A DNA stretch of 18,629 nt from Treponema sp. Lineage in GTDB: Bacteria > Spirochaetota > Spirochaetia > Treponematales > Treponemataceae. Positions 7,922 through 15,306 of the stretch are shown here, one piece after another. The notes below the pieces were generated by a model. That model was not told the DNA's origin, searched no databases, and saw nothing but the letters and a program-made list of their open reading frames with translations. The stretch lies in contig JAILNY010000141.1 of the NCBI GenBank assembly GCA_024691105.1, forward strand, positions 1 to 18,629, read 5' to 3'. Within the stretch, counting starts at the first letter, position 1; each line of letters starts with the position of its first letter. A program made the position numbers and the translations under genes.

Positions 7922-8926
7922 CTAAGCCTCTGACTCGAGACTGTTTTCAAGAATCGGCGCACGTGTCAAAGTAAGTTCATCAGCCTTTTCTTCCTGATAC
8001 GTAATAAACTTTCCGATTTTCTCAATCGCAAGATGAGACTCTTCAAGATATTCATCTGCCATCTGGAACATAAACATCATTCCAGGCCAGATATCAAGAA
8101 TACATTCACAATCCGCATCGTTCAAATTTCTCTGGAACTGTTTTGCATCATCAAGAAGAATTTCTTTTTCTCCCATCTGAATATAAACAGGCGGAAAACC
8201 TTTTAAAGCTTCTTTAGTTGCAAGAACAGGCGAAACAAGCGGATTAGAAAGATTTGTCTCGTAAGTATAAACATCTGCACTACGACGCAGACAATCGCCT
8301 GACATAACTTCATCGCGCACTTTCTTTTCTTTTATAAGCGGTGAATCTGACGTTACGTTAAGCCATGGTGAAAATAAAATTACATGGCTTATGCATTCGC
8401 GATATCGTTCACGAAGGTTCAGCAAAAGCGCCATCGCAAGCGAAGCGCCAGAACCGTCTGCGGCAATTAAAATCTCCGGCTGCTCTGGCTTTTTAGGATT
8501 AGCTGAATCAAGAGAGCGCGCAATCTGTTCCTCTGTAAAAACAGAACGGAACACAAGCTGTAAATCTTCTATTCCATTTGGAAAAGTATACGCCGGCGCA
8601 AGACGAAATTCCGGAACAACAATTCTGCACGAAGTAGCCGACGCAAGACTTGCACAAAACGAACGATAAGTTTTTCTTGAACCGCCGACAAACGAACCGC
8701 CGTGAATATAAATCATTATGCGTTCAGTTGAATAAAGCTCCGGCATAAGCACATCGCATTTTATTTCTGCATATTTGTGCTCATTGCATTCAACCTTACA
8801 CGGAATCTCTGGAGTATAAAAAGTTTTATCAATATTCCTTCTAAAAACGTCAAGGTCTTGTTTGGTTGAATATACAAGTGTCTTTAATTTTTTAATTGCG
8901 GCTTTTCTGTCTTGCGAATTGTTCAT
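7922..8926 (-). CDS. HSL-type alpha/beta hydrolase-fold protein, catalytic Ser and His apparently lost
   Basis: This 334-residue protein has the layout of the hormone-sensitive-lipase (esterase/lipase) family. The oxyanion-hole HGG sits at residues 75-77 ([12 protein letters not shown]), followed by [17 protein letters not shown] at 106-122 and [11 protein letters not shown] near 186-196. The nucleophile elbow normally reads GDSAGG but here reads ADGSGA (156-161), placing Gly158 at the nucleophile and Ser159 one residue late. The usual GMxH near the C-terminus reads GMMFMF, putting Phe285 at the His position. The acid position in GEKEILLDD is Glu255. It may be non-catalytic or use an altered site. 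The ATG lies 7 nt after a TGCTATACT element with no ribosome binding site. It shares a divergent promoter region with metA and heads a run with the U32 gene. Confidence 0.85.
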   Translation of the reverse strand: MNNSQDRKAAIKKLKTLVYSTKQDLDVFRRNIDKTFYTPEIPCKVECNEHKYAEIKCDVLMPELYSTERIMIYIHGGSFVGGSRKTYRSFCASLASATSCRIVVPEFRLAPAYTFPNGIEDLQLVFRSVFTEEQIARSLDSANPKKPEQPEILIAADGSGASLAMALLLNLRERYRECISHVILFSPWLNVTSDSPLIKEKKVRDEVMSGDCLRRSADVYTYETNLSNPLVSPVLATKEALKGFPPVYIQMGEKEILLDDAKQFQRNLNDADCECILDIWPGMMFMFQMADEYLEESHLAIEKIGKFITYQEEKADELTLTRAPILENSLESEA

Positions 8927-8933
8927 AAATAAA

Positions 8934-8942
8934 AGTATAGCA
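8934..8942 (-). promoter_or_regulatory. Extended -10 promoter for the hydrolase/U32 run, predicted leaderless
   Basis: Minus-strand TGCTATACT has its hexamer at 8939-8934. The hydrolase ATG at 8926 follows after 7 nt (8933-8927), so the transcript should start at the ATG. No ribosome binding site is present. Confidence 0.55.
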
Positions 8943-8964
8943 AAAATCTTCTATTTATGCTATA
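8936..8964. repeat. 7-bp inverted repeat with 15-nt spacer in divergent promoter region
   Basis: TATAGCA at 8936-8942 and TGCTATA at 8958-8964 are exact reverse complements separated by 15 nt. That is the same spacing and the same TGCTAT core as at 2103-2137. The spacers of both loci also share AAATCTT (2117-2123 and 8944-8950). Confidence 0.6.
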
Positions 8965-8966
8965 TT
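8958..8966 (+). promoter_or_regulatory. Extended -10 promoter for metA, predicted leaderless
   Basis: TGCTATATT on the plus strand has its hexamer at 8961-8966, and the metA ATG at 8973 follows after 6 nt. No Shine-Dalgarno sequence lies between. Transcription probably begins on the start codon. Confidence 0.55.
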
Positions 8967-8972
8967 TTCGCT

Positions 8973-9881
8973 ATGCCAATTAAGATTAATTCAGATTTAC
9001 CAGCAAGAAAAATTCTCGAAAGTGAAAATATCTTTGTAATGACTGACGAACGTGCGGTAACACAGGATATTCGTCCTCTTAAAATTGCAATCGTAAATCT
9101 GATGCCGACAAAAGAAACAACAGAAACTCAAATTCTGCGTCTTTTGGGAAACACTCCTCTCCAGATCGAAGTTTCTCTTGTACACATGGAAAATCATGTT
9201 TCAAAAAATGTCGGTGCTGAACATCTTGAAAAATTTTACATTAACTCAAGTGATGTTTTTAAGCATAAATATGACGGAATGATTATTACAGGCGCTCCGG
9301 TTGAACAGCTTGCATTTGAAGATGTCGATTACTGGAATGAACTTTGTGCAATAATGGATTACGCTAAGACAAACGTTTATTCAACTCTTTACATTTGCTG
9401 GGGTGCACAGGCAGGCCTTTATCATCATTTTGGAATTCCAAAATATAGTCTTAAATCAAAGATGTTTGGAATTTTTGGAAACAAACGTTCTTCAGGACCA
9501 GACCCTCTAATGCGTGGCTTTGATGACGTATTTCTGATTCCACAGTCACGTCACACAACAATAAAAAAAGAAGATATTCTCAAGCACGATGAACTTACAA
9601 TTCTTGCCGAAAGTGACGATATCGGCGTTTCAATCATAAAGTCAAAAGATAACCGTGCAATTTTTATGACAGGTCATCTTGAATACGATTCAGAGACTCT
9701 TAAAAAAGAATACTTCCGCGATGTAGAAAAAGGACTTGAAATTTCAATTCCTAAAAATTATTTTCCTCTAAACGATCCTTCGCAAACTCCGCATTCAACA
9801 TGGCGAAGCACAGCACATCTGTTCTTCTCTAACTGGCTTAACTATTACGTTTATCAGGAAACTCCATTTAACTTTGCATAA
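8973..9881 (+). CDS. metA: Homoserine O-acyltransferase MetA, acetyl-CoA type predicted
   Basis: The 302-residue protein matches the MetA/HTS family at full length ([20 protein letters not shown] onward). The catalytic Cys142 is in [10 protein letters not shown], and His235 and Glu237 are in GHLEYD, all at the standard positions. The enzyme acylates homoserine in methionine biosynthesis. Residue 111 in GAPVEQL is Glu; in characterised MetA proteins Glu111 goes with acetyl-CoA use and Gly111 (E. coli) with succinyl-CoA, so O-acetylhomoserine is the predicted product. The ATG at 8973 is chosen because it begins the conserved MPIKIN start. Reading further upstream in frame would run through the promoter and into the divergent hydrolase gene. 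A hairpin follows the stop. Confidence 0.95.
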   Translation: MPIKINSDLPARKILESENIFVMTDERAVTQDIRPLKIAIVNLMPTKETTETQILRLLGNTPLQIEVSLVHMENHVSKNVGAEHLEKFYINSSDVFKHKYDGMIITGAPVEQLAFEDVDYWNELCAIMDYAKTNVYSTLYICWGAQAGLYHHFGIPKYSLKSKMFGIFGNKRSSGPDPLMRGFDDVFLIPQSRHTTIKKEDILKHDELTILAESDDIGVSIIKSKDNRAIFMTGHLEYDSETLKKEYFRDVEKGLEISIPKNYFPLNDPSQTPHSTWRSTAHLFFSNWLNYYVYQETPFNFA

Positions 9882-9887
9882 AACTTT

Positions 9888-9907
9888 TTACGGCCTCCAC
9901 GCCGTAA
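9888..9907. terminator. 7-bp hairpin downstream of metA
   Basis: TTACGGC (9888-9894) and GCCGTAA (9901-9907) form a perfect 7-bp stem with a 6-nt loop, 6 nt after the metA stop. The following sequence has only a short, interrupted T-run, so it may be a weak terminator or an mRNA-end stabiliser before aroA. Confidence 0.45.
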
Positions 9908-9944
9908 CCAGATATTTTTATAAATTGAATTTTAGGAAATTAAG

Positions 9945-11474
9945 ATGAACATTAAATCTTGCAATTCAAAAAGTTTTGGAAAAGGAAAATCAATCCGCGT
10001 TCCAGGTTCTAAAAGCCATACAATTCGTGCATTAATTCTTGCATGTATGAGTGAAGGAAAAACTCAAATCACAAATCCCTTAAAAAGTGCCGATGCACTT
10101 TCTACCGCAAAGGCAATTGCAAAGCTTGGCGCAAGTGTTGAATTTTGCGATGAACAGAATATCTGGAACGTAAACGGTGCCGGAAAAAATTTTCATCTTC
10201 CGGATTGTCCAATCGATGTCGGAAACTCCGGTTCCCTTATGTACTTTATCTCTCCAGTACTTGCAACCCTTAACGGCCGTTGTGTAATCACAGGCGATGA
10301 ATCAATTCAAAAGCGTCCGGTCGCTCACCTTACCGATGCCCTTTCTCAACTCGGCGCGTCGGCCTTTTGCCAGAACAAAGATTCTGTAACCCCACCCTTT
10401 GAGTTTACAGGTCCAATCTCAAACCAGAATGAACTTGTAACAGAAGGCAAGCTTTCTCAATATATCTCAGGCTTTATGATGGCCGCAACCCGTCTTAAAG
10501 GCACGACGCGCCTTAATCTTACGACGCCCCAGGAAACGCCATACCTTTCTATGACAAAATACTGGCTTGATAAATACGGCGTTAAAAGCACAATTTCTGA
10601 AGACTACAAAAAAATCACAGTAGATGGGTCTGTTGACTTAAAAGCACACGATGTAACTATCCCATCAGATTGGGAAGCCGTGGCGTTTCCTTTAATCGCA
10701 GCCTTAATCGCAAACGAACATATCGTAATTACTGATATCGATGACTCAGGTACTCAAGGCGATGAAAAAATCGTAGAACTCTTACAAGCTTACGGCGCCG
10801 ATATCATCTGGGACAAAGCCGCAAAAACACTCGAAGTAAACGCACATCTAAAAGCCAGCGACTCTTACGCCGCATCAGACTCAAAGACCGGCGCAACCGA
10901 CACCTCTTGCGACGCAAAATCAGACGGCGACCGCGACTATAAAATTCTCCGCGCGCCAAATAAGCAAATGACAATCAGTATGGCAGCGTACCCTGATGCA
11001 ATCTGTGCACTCTGCGTAATCGCCTGCTTTGCAGAAGGAACAACAGTCTTTACTGACATCGACATCTGTCGCAAAAAAGAAACAGACCGCATTAAAGTAA
11101 TGACAGAGATTCTCTCGTCACTAGGAGCCGAGATTAAAGATAATGGTGACACCCTTGTAATAAACGGACACTCGCCGTTTATGCGAGAAGGCGCTAATTC
11201 AACTGGCGCCGGCACCTGTTCAGAATGCTGCGGCGTAAATAACAGCGGAAGTGTCGCGCGTGCTCTGTCAAAAAATCCCGCGTTCGTTATGCATGGCGGT
11301 AAAGTTGACTCATACCTTGATCACAGAGTTGCGATGAGTCTTGCATGTTATGGACTATTTTTGCCGGAATCCGATCCTGTGATTATAAAAGATGCAGAGT
11401 GCTGCGACGTTTCTTTTCCGGGATTTTTTGACATTATGAACAAGAGTCTCGGCACGGAATTTGCCGGGGTGTGA
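9945..11474 (+). CDS. aroA: 3-phosphoshikimate 1-carboxyvinyltransferase (EPSP synthase), enlarged
   Basis: AroA joins shikimate-3-phosphate and phosphoenolpyruvate on the way to chorismate and aromatic amino acids. Visible family motifs are VPGSKSHTIRA (Lys23, Ser24, Arg28), GDESIQKRP (Arg124), LSQYISGFMMAA (Gln172), PDAICAL (Asp351), KETDR (378-382) and DHRVAMS (459-465). At 509 residues it is 70-80 longer than usual. Two hydrophilic inserts explain this: about residues 303-331 (Ser/Asp/Ala/Thr-rich) and 414-445 (Gly/Asn/Ser/Cys-rich). The usual NAGTxxR reads NSGSLMY at 94-100, and the usual Lys shortly before the C-terminal SFPGFF is missing (ECCDVSFP, Val489). A modest purine-rich site (aggaa) lies upstream. 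There is no clear promoter between it and metA, so read-through is possible. Confidence 0.93.
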   Translation: MNIKSCNSKSFGKGKSIRVPGSKSHTIRALILACMSEGKTQITNPLKSADALSTAKAIAKLGASVEFCDEQNIWNVNGAGKNFHLPDCPIDVGNSGSLMYFISPVLATLNGRCVITGDESIQKRPVAHLTDALSQLGASAFCQNKDSVTPPFEFTGPISNQNELVTEGKLSQYISGFMMAATRLKGTTRLNLTTPQETPYLSMTKYWLDKYGVKSTISEDYKKITVDGSVDLKAHDVTIPSDWEAVAFPLIAALIANEHIVITDIDDSGTQGDEKIVELLQAYGADIIWDKAAKTLEVNAHLKASDSYAASDSKTGATDTSCDAKSDGDRDYKILRAPNKQMTISMAAYPDAICALCVIACFAEGTTVFTDIDICRKKETDRIKVMTEILSSLGAEIKDNGDTLVINGHSPFMREGANSTGAGTCSECCGVNNSGSVARALSKNPAFVMHGGKVDSYLDHRVAMSLACYGLFLPESDPVIIKDAECCDVSFPGFFDIMNKSLGTEFAGV

Positions 11475-11492
11475 ATCGCACGACGCACGCCT

Positions 11493-11513
11493 GCGCGGCA
11501 CTGCAAACCGCGC
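11493..11513. repeat. GC-rich palindrome, copy A
   Basis: GCGCGG at 11493-11498 and CCGCGC at 11508-11513 form a 6-bp arm pair around a 9-nt loop, between the convergent aroA and lipoprotein genes. It is the same type as the copies at 14.2 kb. No T-run follows on either strand, so it is not a standard intrinsic terminator. Confidence 0.6.
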
Positions 11514-11527
11514 TGTCCGTATAAAAT

Positions 11528-11554
11528 CGCGCAGCTTTGAACCGACCGCGCGCG
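11528..11554. repeat. GC-rich palindrome, copy E (imperfect)
   Basis: CGCGC at 11528-11532 pairs with GCGCG at 11548-11552 or 11550-11554 around a longer loop. It lies directly after copy A in the same 89-nt gap. It is related by its arms, less by its loop. Confidence 0.4.
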
Positions 11555-11563
11555 TATATCGCG

Positions 11564-12916
11564 CTATCGCAAATACGCTGACTCAATCAGATTAAGCTCA
11601 CCGATTTTTGCTTCGACATTTTTCTGTATGTCCGTGTAGATACAGTTTCCTTTGGCATTATAATATCTGACTTCAACATCGTAGATACCCTGCGGTACAT
11701 TTATTCCTGCGACCTTTACCGTTGCAGGAAAATATCTGCAGATACGAACATCCGCGCGCTCTGTCACTTCTGTCGAAATCTGCGAAACAAAATTTAAAAA
11801 TCCAAATGCAACCCGTATATTCTGATCCTCAGCATTCTTTGCAACCGCCTCCATCACGCCGGAGCCCACCGACTTAGAAATTGAACGCATTAATGTCCTT
11901 GCATAGATTGCACCATAATGCTGCTTATAAGTATCTGCAGCAATATTTTGTATACTTTCAATCGTATATGCATCAGTCGAATATTCCTGAGCGCTTTCGC
12001 AATTTTTTAAAACGATTTCTGCTCTATAAACAAATGATCCGCGCCTTCTCATTACAGGAAGAGCAAGCTTATAATAAGCACCTGAAAATGGAATACGTAA
12101 AACCTCTTCGTACTTTAATGGACCTAAGCCTGTAAAAGAAACCAGATTTACACGCGCAAATTTTTCTGGCAGCTCAAGTTCATCCTGCAAATTTTCCGGC
12201 ATAGAAAAATTATATATATTTTTTTGCGCCCAGAACGCTTCAGTAATTTTATCATAATCGATTTTTGCAGAATAATAATCATTCTGCGTTCTGTACAAGA
12301 GCATACTCAAATAGCGCGCAAATGCACTGTTATAAAAAGTGATGTCGGTATCCTTAAGCAAAGCTTCGTCAGAATGATATTCACTTTTCATCTTAAGTTT
12401 AGCCTGATTTATTTCTGCCTGAAATTTAGAACCTGCAACCTTCATCTTATTGTCAAACCGGCGGATTTCTACCATTGCATCATCATTTTTTTTTAGATGA
12501 ATATAATTAAGGCACATAAAAATATTTGAATAAATGTCTTCGTAAACTTCACCCTCGTAATCTGCAACATTGTCGTTTACCAAAACCTTTCCAACCTGCT
12601 GCGAAATACTTTTTGTATAATTAAAATCAATTTCCTTTTCTGCAAGATCAAGATTTTCTGTACTTGCATCAAACTCATGCGCAAAATGCAAAAGCAGTCC
12701 CTGATCAAGATACTGCAAAACCTTTTCATGACTTGAGTAATAATAGTATTTTTGATTTTCAAGGATTTCTGCAGCAGTTGAATAATCGCAGACCGAAATT
12801 GAATTATCTATTGAAGTATAATCATAATCCGCCATCGTCATGCACGATGAAAAAAGAGAAGAGATAAAAAAAAGAGATGTCAGTTTAAAAAGAATTCTTT
12901 GTATTCTAAAAGTCAA
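11564..12916 (-). CDS. TPR-like lipoprotein of unknown function (COG3014-like)
   Basis: The 450-residue product has a lipoprotein signal: a charged start, a hydrophobic core and LFSSC with Cys25 as the probable lipidated residue. The start is TTG at 12916, supported by AAGGAG nine bases upstream (12931-12926); no ATG lies between it and the signal core. Residues about 35-220 are helical repeats resembling TPRs. They include YLDQGLLLHFAHEFDAS, VNDNVADYEGEVYEDIYSNIFMCLNYI and DDAMVEIRRFDNKM, a pattern I recognise from an uncharacterised conserved lipoprotein family (COG3014-like). The last ~170 residues are beta-rich, ending in a small domain (TVKVAGINVPQGIYDVEVRYY). It probably faces the periplasm. 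It follows the M20 gene by 28 nt and is likely co-transcribed. Confidence 0.8.
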   Translation of the reverse strand: MTFRIQRILFKLTSLFFISSLFSSCMTMADYDYTSIDNSISVCDYSTAAEILENQKYYYYSSHEKVLQYLDQGLLLHFAHEFDASTENLDLAEKEIDFNYTKSISQQVGKVLVNDNVADYEGEVYEDIYSNIFMCLNYIHLKKNDDAMVEIRRFDNKMKVAGSKFQAEINQAKLKMKSEYHSDEALLKDTDITFYNSAFARYLSMLLYRTQNDYYSAKIDYDKITEAFWAQKNIYNFSMPENLQDELELPEKFARVNLVSFTGLGPLKYEEVLRIPFSGAYYKLALPVMRRRGSFVYRAEIVLKNCESAQEYSTDAYTIESIQNIAADTYKQHYGAIYARTLMRSISKSVGSGVMEAVAKNAEDQNIRVAFGFLNFVSQISTEVTERADVRICRYFPATVKVAGINVPQGIYDVEVRYYNAKGNCIYTDIQKNVEAKIGELNLIESAYLR

Positions 12917-12925
12917 ACGTACTCT

Positions 12926-12931
12926 CTCCTT
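12926..12931 (-). promoter_or_regulatory. Ribosome binding site supporting a TTG start
   Basis: Minus-strand AAGGAG lies 9 nt before the TTG at 12916. It decides in favour of this non-ATG start, which is required for a complete lipoprotein signal peptide. Confidence 0.65.
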
Positions 12932-12944
12932 CTTAACCAGACTT

Positions 12945-14174
12945 TTATTTACTCATTAAAACTGCAAGAGTCTGTGCATCCTTAACAAGATTATCTATAA
13001 TACAATATTCGTTTGGCATATGAGCAGTCTCATCAAGCGTTGACCAGACAACGCAGTCAAAGCCCTTGTTTCGAAGTTCCGCACCGACAGTACCACCGCC
13101 AATTCCAATTACCTTAGCATCAATTCCGTGAGTCTCGTGCAAAACATCCGATAAAAGTTTTACAACCAATGCATCCTTAGAAGTTGCAACCGACTGTGCC
13201 TTTTGCAAAATCTTATAACTGATTTTAACTCCGTAATCTTTTTCTACCTCGCGGCAAATACTATCTGCTTTTGCAATAACTTCATCGCAACTATAACACG
13301 GAAGAATACGACAGTCAAAACAAAGAACATCACTTCCAGGAATTATATTTACGCCTTCAACATTTGCCTTTCGCATAGTCGGCTCAAAAGTTGAATAGTC
13401 CGGCGTAAAAAGAGAATCGCGTTTATTAAATACCGCGGTAAGATTTTTTCTAAGGCGCAATGCAAGATCACTTGCGGCAAGACATGCGTTTTTTCCTTCA
13501 TCAGGACGAGAACCGTGGCACTGTTTTCCTGTTGTCGTAAATTCAAACCAGACAATATTTTTTTCTGCAACTTCAATCGTTTCGCCTTTAGAATCCCCGC
13601 CATCAGGAATTATTACCAAGTCCCCTTTTTTAAAAAGGTCTGTATTTTCCAAAAGCCAGATAACACCGTAGTGACTTCCAACTTCTTCATCTGCGGCAAA
13701 CAAAAGCTTTACCGTATGTGCAGGTTTTACATCCGCATTCGCATAAGCCCATGCAGCAGCAAATGCAGAAACCAAGCCCTGCTGGTTATCTTCTACACCG
13801 CGGCCAAAAAGTTTTCCATCTTTTTCGACAACAGTCCAAGGGTCACTGTTCCAGAGCGACAAATCACCAGTAGGAACAACATCCATGTGTGCAATAATCC
13901 AGATCGAGTAGTCGTTGCTCTCACCGTCAATCGTTGCAACAAGGTTCGGGCGGATTCCGCTAGAAACGCGTGAATCTGGCACGTCATATCGCTCAAGGTT
14001 TGTAGTACCGTGAGAGCGCAAAAAATTTTCGAGAGCAATGCATTTTTCAAGCTCACCGTCGCCACCGTTTTCCGGAGCGAGAGCTTTGTGAGAAGTCAAA
14101 AGTTTTTCAAGTTCAATGTAAGTATCTTTGTTTTCTGCGATAAACTTTTTTAATGCATTGCAATCAATATTCAT
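12945..14174 (-). CDS. M20-family metallopeptidase/hydrolase
   Basis: The 409-residue protein starts at the ATG at 14174, preceded by AAGGA. A longer in-frame reading would translate through the GC-rich repeats and lacks family similarity. The dizinc M20 motifs are complete: His96 and Asp98 in IIAHMDVVP, Asp129 in RGVEDNQQG, Glu163-Glu164 in AADEEVGS, Asp191 in IIPDGGD, and His385 near the end in LDETAHMPNEYC. The lid/dimerisation domain lies between about residues 205 and 330 (HGSRPDEGKNACLAA). The family removes residues from dipeptides or N-acyl amino acids; the HMDVVPTGDLSLW subgroup is not well characterised, so the substrate is open. It has no signal peptide and is probably cytoplasmic. 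It sits between galE and the TPR-like lipoprotein gene. Confidence 0.9.
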   Translation of the reverse strand: MNIDCNALKKFIAENKDTYIELEKLLTSHKALAPENGGDGELEKCIALENFLRSHGTTNLERYDVPDSRVSSGIRPNLVATIDGESNDYSIWIIAHMDVVPTGDLSLWNSDPWTVVEKDGKLFGRGVEDNQQGLVSAFAAAWAYANADVKPAHTVKLLFAADEEVGSHYGVIWLLENTDLFKKGDLVIIPDGGDSKGETIEVAEKNIVWFEFTTTGKQCHGSRPDEGKNACLAASDLALRLRKNLTAVFNKRDSLFTPDYSTFEPTMRKANVEGVNIIPGSDVLCFDCRILPCYSCDEVIAKADSICREVEKDYGVKISYKILQKAQSVATSKDALVVKLLSDVLHETHGIDAKVIGIGGGTVGAELRNKGFDCVVWSTLDETAHMPNEYCIIDNLVKDAQTLAVLMSK

Positions 14175-14192
14175 TTTATTTTCCTTAATGAG

Positions 14193-14212
14193 GCGCGGGA
14201 AAAGGCCCGCGC
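14193..14212. repeat. GC-rich palindrome, copy B
   Basis: GCGCGGG at 14193-14199 and CCCGCGC at 14206-14212 form a perfect 7-bp stem with a 6-nt loop. It is the first of three related units in tandem in the 116-nt gap between M20 and galE. No T-run follows on either strand. Confidence 0.65.
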
Positions 14213-14223
14213 TCAAGTTCTTA

Positions 14224-14245
14224 GCGCGCAGGCAAAAGTCCGCGC
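14224..14245. repeat. GC-rich palindrome, copy C
   Basis: GCGCG at 14224-14228 pairs with CGCGC at 14241-14245. The loop (GGCAAAAGTC, 14231-14240) resembles the loops of the neighbouring copies. Confidence 0.6.
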
Positions 14246-14260
14246 CGTCAGTTAAACCCA

Positions 14261-14283
14261 CGCGGTTGCGAAGTCCGCGCGCC
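14261..14283. repeat. GC-rich palindrome, copy D
   Basis: CGCGG at 14261-14265 pairs with CCGCG at 14275-14279 around a 9-nt loop (TTGCGAAGT). The AAGTCCGCGC end is shared with copy C. Confidence 0.6.
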
Positions 14284-14290
14284 TTAAGAA

Positions 14291-15274
14291 TTATTTTTTC
14301 TCTGAATTAAATTTTTTGTAAGCGTTGTATGTTGTGCTGATTAATGTATCAATATCAGAATACTGAGCCTTCCAGTTCAATTTTTCTGCCGCATATTTTG
14401 CAGACGCAACCAGACATGCAGGATCTCCCGCACGGCGTTCAACATAATCAGCAGGAATTGCGTGTCCTGTAATTCTTCTTGCAGCTTCTACCATTTCTGT
14501 AACGGTTGTTCCAGTTTCACTTCCGAGGTTAACTGTAAGACTTTCGTTTTTAGAAGAAATGTATTCAAGAGCCTTTACGTGTGCAATTGCAAGGTCTGTT
14601 ACGTGAACATAGTCGCGGATACAGGTTCCATCGCGTGTATCATAATCGTTTCCAAAGATTTTCATCTTTTCGCGCATTCCGCATGCAACTTCCATGATGA
14701 TAGGAAGAAGGTTTGCAGGATTCTGTTCAAGTCCGTAAAGTACACCTTCTGGATCATAACCTGCCGCATTAAAATAACGCAATGCCGCATACTTAAGACC
14801 TTTAAGCTTGTCGTACCATGCCATAAACTGTTCAATCGAAAGCTTTGTATATCCGTAATAGTTTTCGGGATTTTTCGGATGATTTTCATCGATAGGAAGA
14901 TACTGCGGTTCACCAAAAACTGCCGCACTAGAAGAGAATACCATGTACTTGCAGTCGTGAGCAGTTGCGCTGTTCAAAATGTTGAGCGTACCTGTGATGT
15001 TGTTTACAGAATATTTTTCCGGCTTAATCATAGATTCACCTGCGGCTTTAAATGCGGCAAGGTGAATGAATGCGTCAAACCCGCGCCCAAATGCTGCATC
15101 AAGATCTGTTGTATTTAAAATATCCCCCTGGATAAAATCATTTTCTGCAAAAAGATTCTGTTTAAGGCCGCTTGAAAGATTATCAAAAACTGTAACCTTG
15201 TGTCCCTTTGCCATAAGTTCTTTTACAACGTGGCTTCCAATATAACCTGCGCCACCAATTACTAAAACCTTCAT
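14291..15274 (-). CDS. galE: UDP-glucose 4-epimerase
   Basis: The 327-residue short-chain dehydrogenase matches GalE over its whole length. It has the NAD-binding GGAGYIG at residues 7-13, DNLSSG at 31-36, the serine stretch FSSSAAVFG at 113-121, and the catalytic pair Tyr140/Lys144 in YYGYTK. RYFNAAG and a C-terminal RDYVHVTDLA segment also match. It interconverts UDP-glucose and UDP-galactose in the cytoplasm, feeding galactose use and surface glycan synthesis. AGAGG lies before the ATG, and a separate extended -10 promoter lies at 15315-15307, so galE probably begins a new transcript. The M20 and TPR-like lipoprotein genes may read on from it across the GC-rich repeats. Confidence 0.94.
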   Translation of the reverse strand: MKVLVIGGAGYIGSHVVKELMAKGHKVTVFDNLSSGLKQNLFAENDFIQGDILNTTDLDAAFGRGFDAFIHLAAFKAAGESMIKPEKYSVNNITGTLNILNSATAHDCKYMVFSSSAAVFGEPQYLPIDENHPKNPENYYGYTKLSIEQFMAWYDKLKGLKYAALRYFNAAGYDPEGVLYGLEQNPANLLPIIMEVACGMREKMKIFGNDYDTRDGTCIRDYVHVTDLAIAHVKALEYISSKNESLTVNLGSETGTTVTEMVEAARRITGHAIPADYVERRAGDPACLVASAKYAAEKLNWKAQYSDIDTLISTTYNAYKKFNSEKK

Positions 15275-15306
15275 ATCAAACCTCTCATTATTTGCATATT
15301 TGTATT

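Noticed and set aside
7922..8926. Hydrolase as a decayed pseudogene
   Set aside because: There is no frameshift or premature stop, the length is normal for the family, and most conserved motifs are kept. Only the catalytic positions differ, so an intact gene with altered function is more likely.
14193..14212. Intrinsic terminator at the 7-bp GC stem
   Set aside because: No T-run follows on either strand, and two similar units lie beside it, which fits a repeat family better.
14175..14261. N-terminal extension of the M20 protein to 14261
   Set aside because: The extra residues translate the GC-rich palindromes and do not resemble the family; the ATG at 14174 has AAGGA upstream and starts the conserved protein.
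14191..14283. Short CRISPR array
   Set aside because: The repeated units are palindromes of about 20 nt with irregular spacing and no equal-length unique spacers, and there are no cas genes.
14462..15118. 218-codon open frame on the plus strand
   Set aside because: It lies wholly antisense to galE, which has complete family motifs and a promoter. Its predicted product is Cys/Phe-rich low-quality sequence without motifs, as expected for an antisense shadow.
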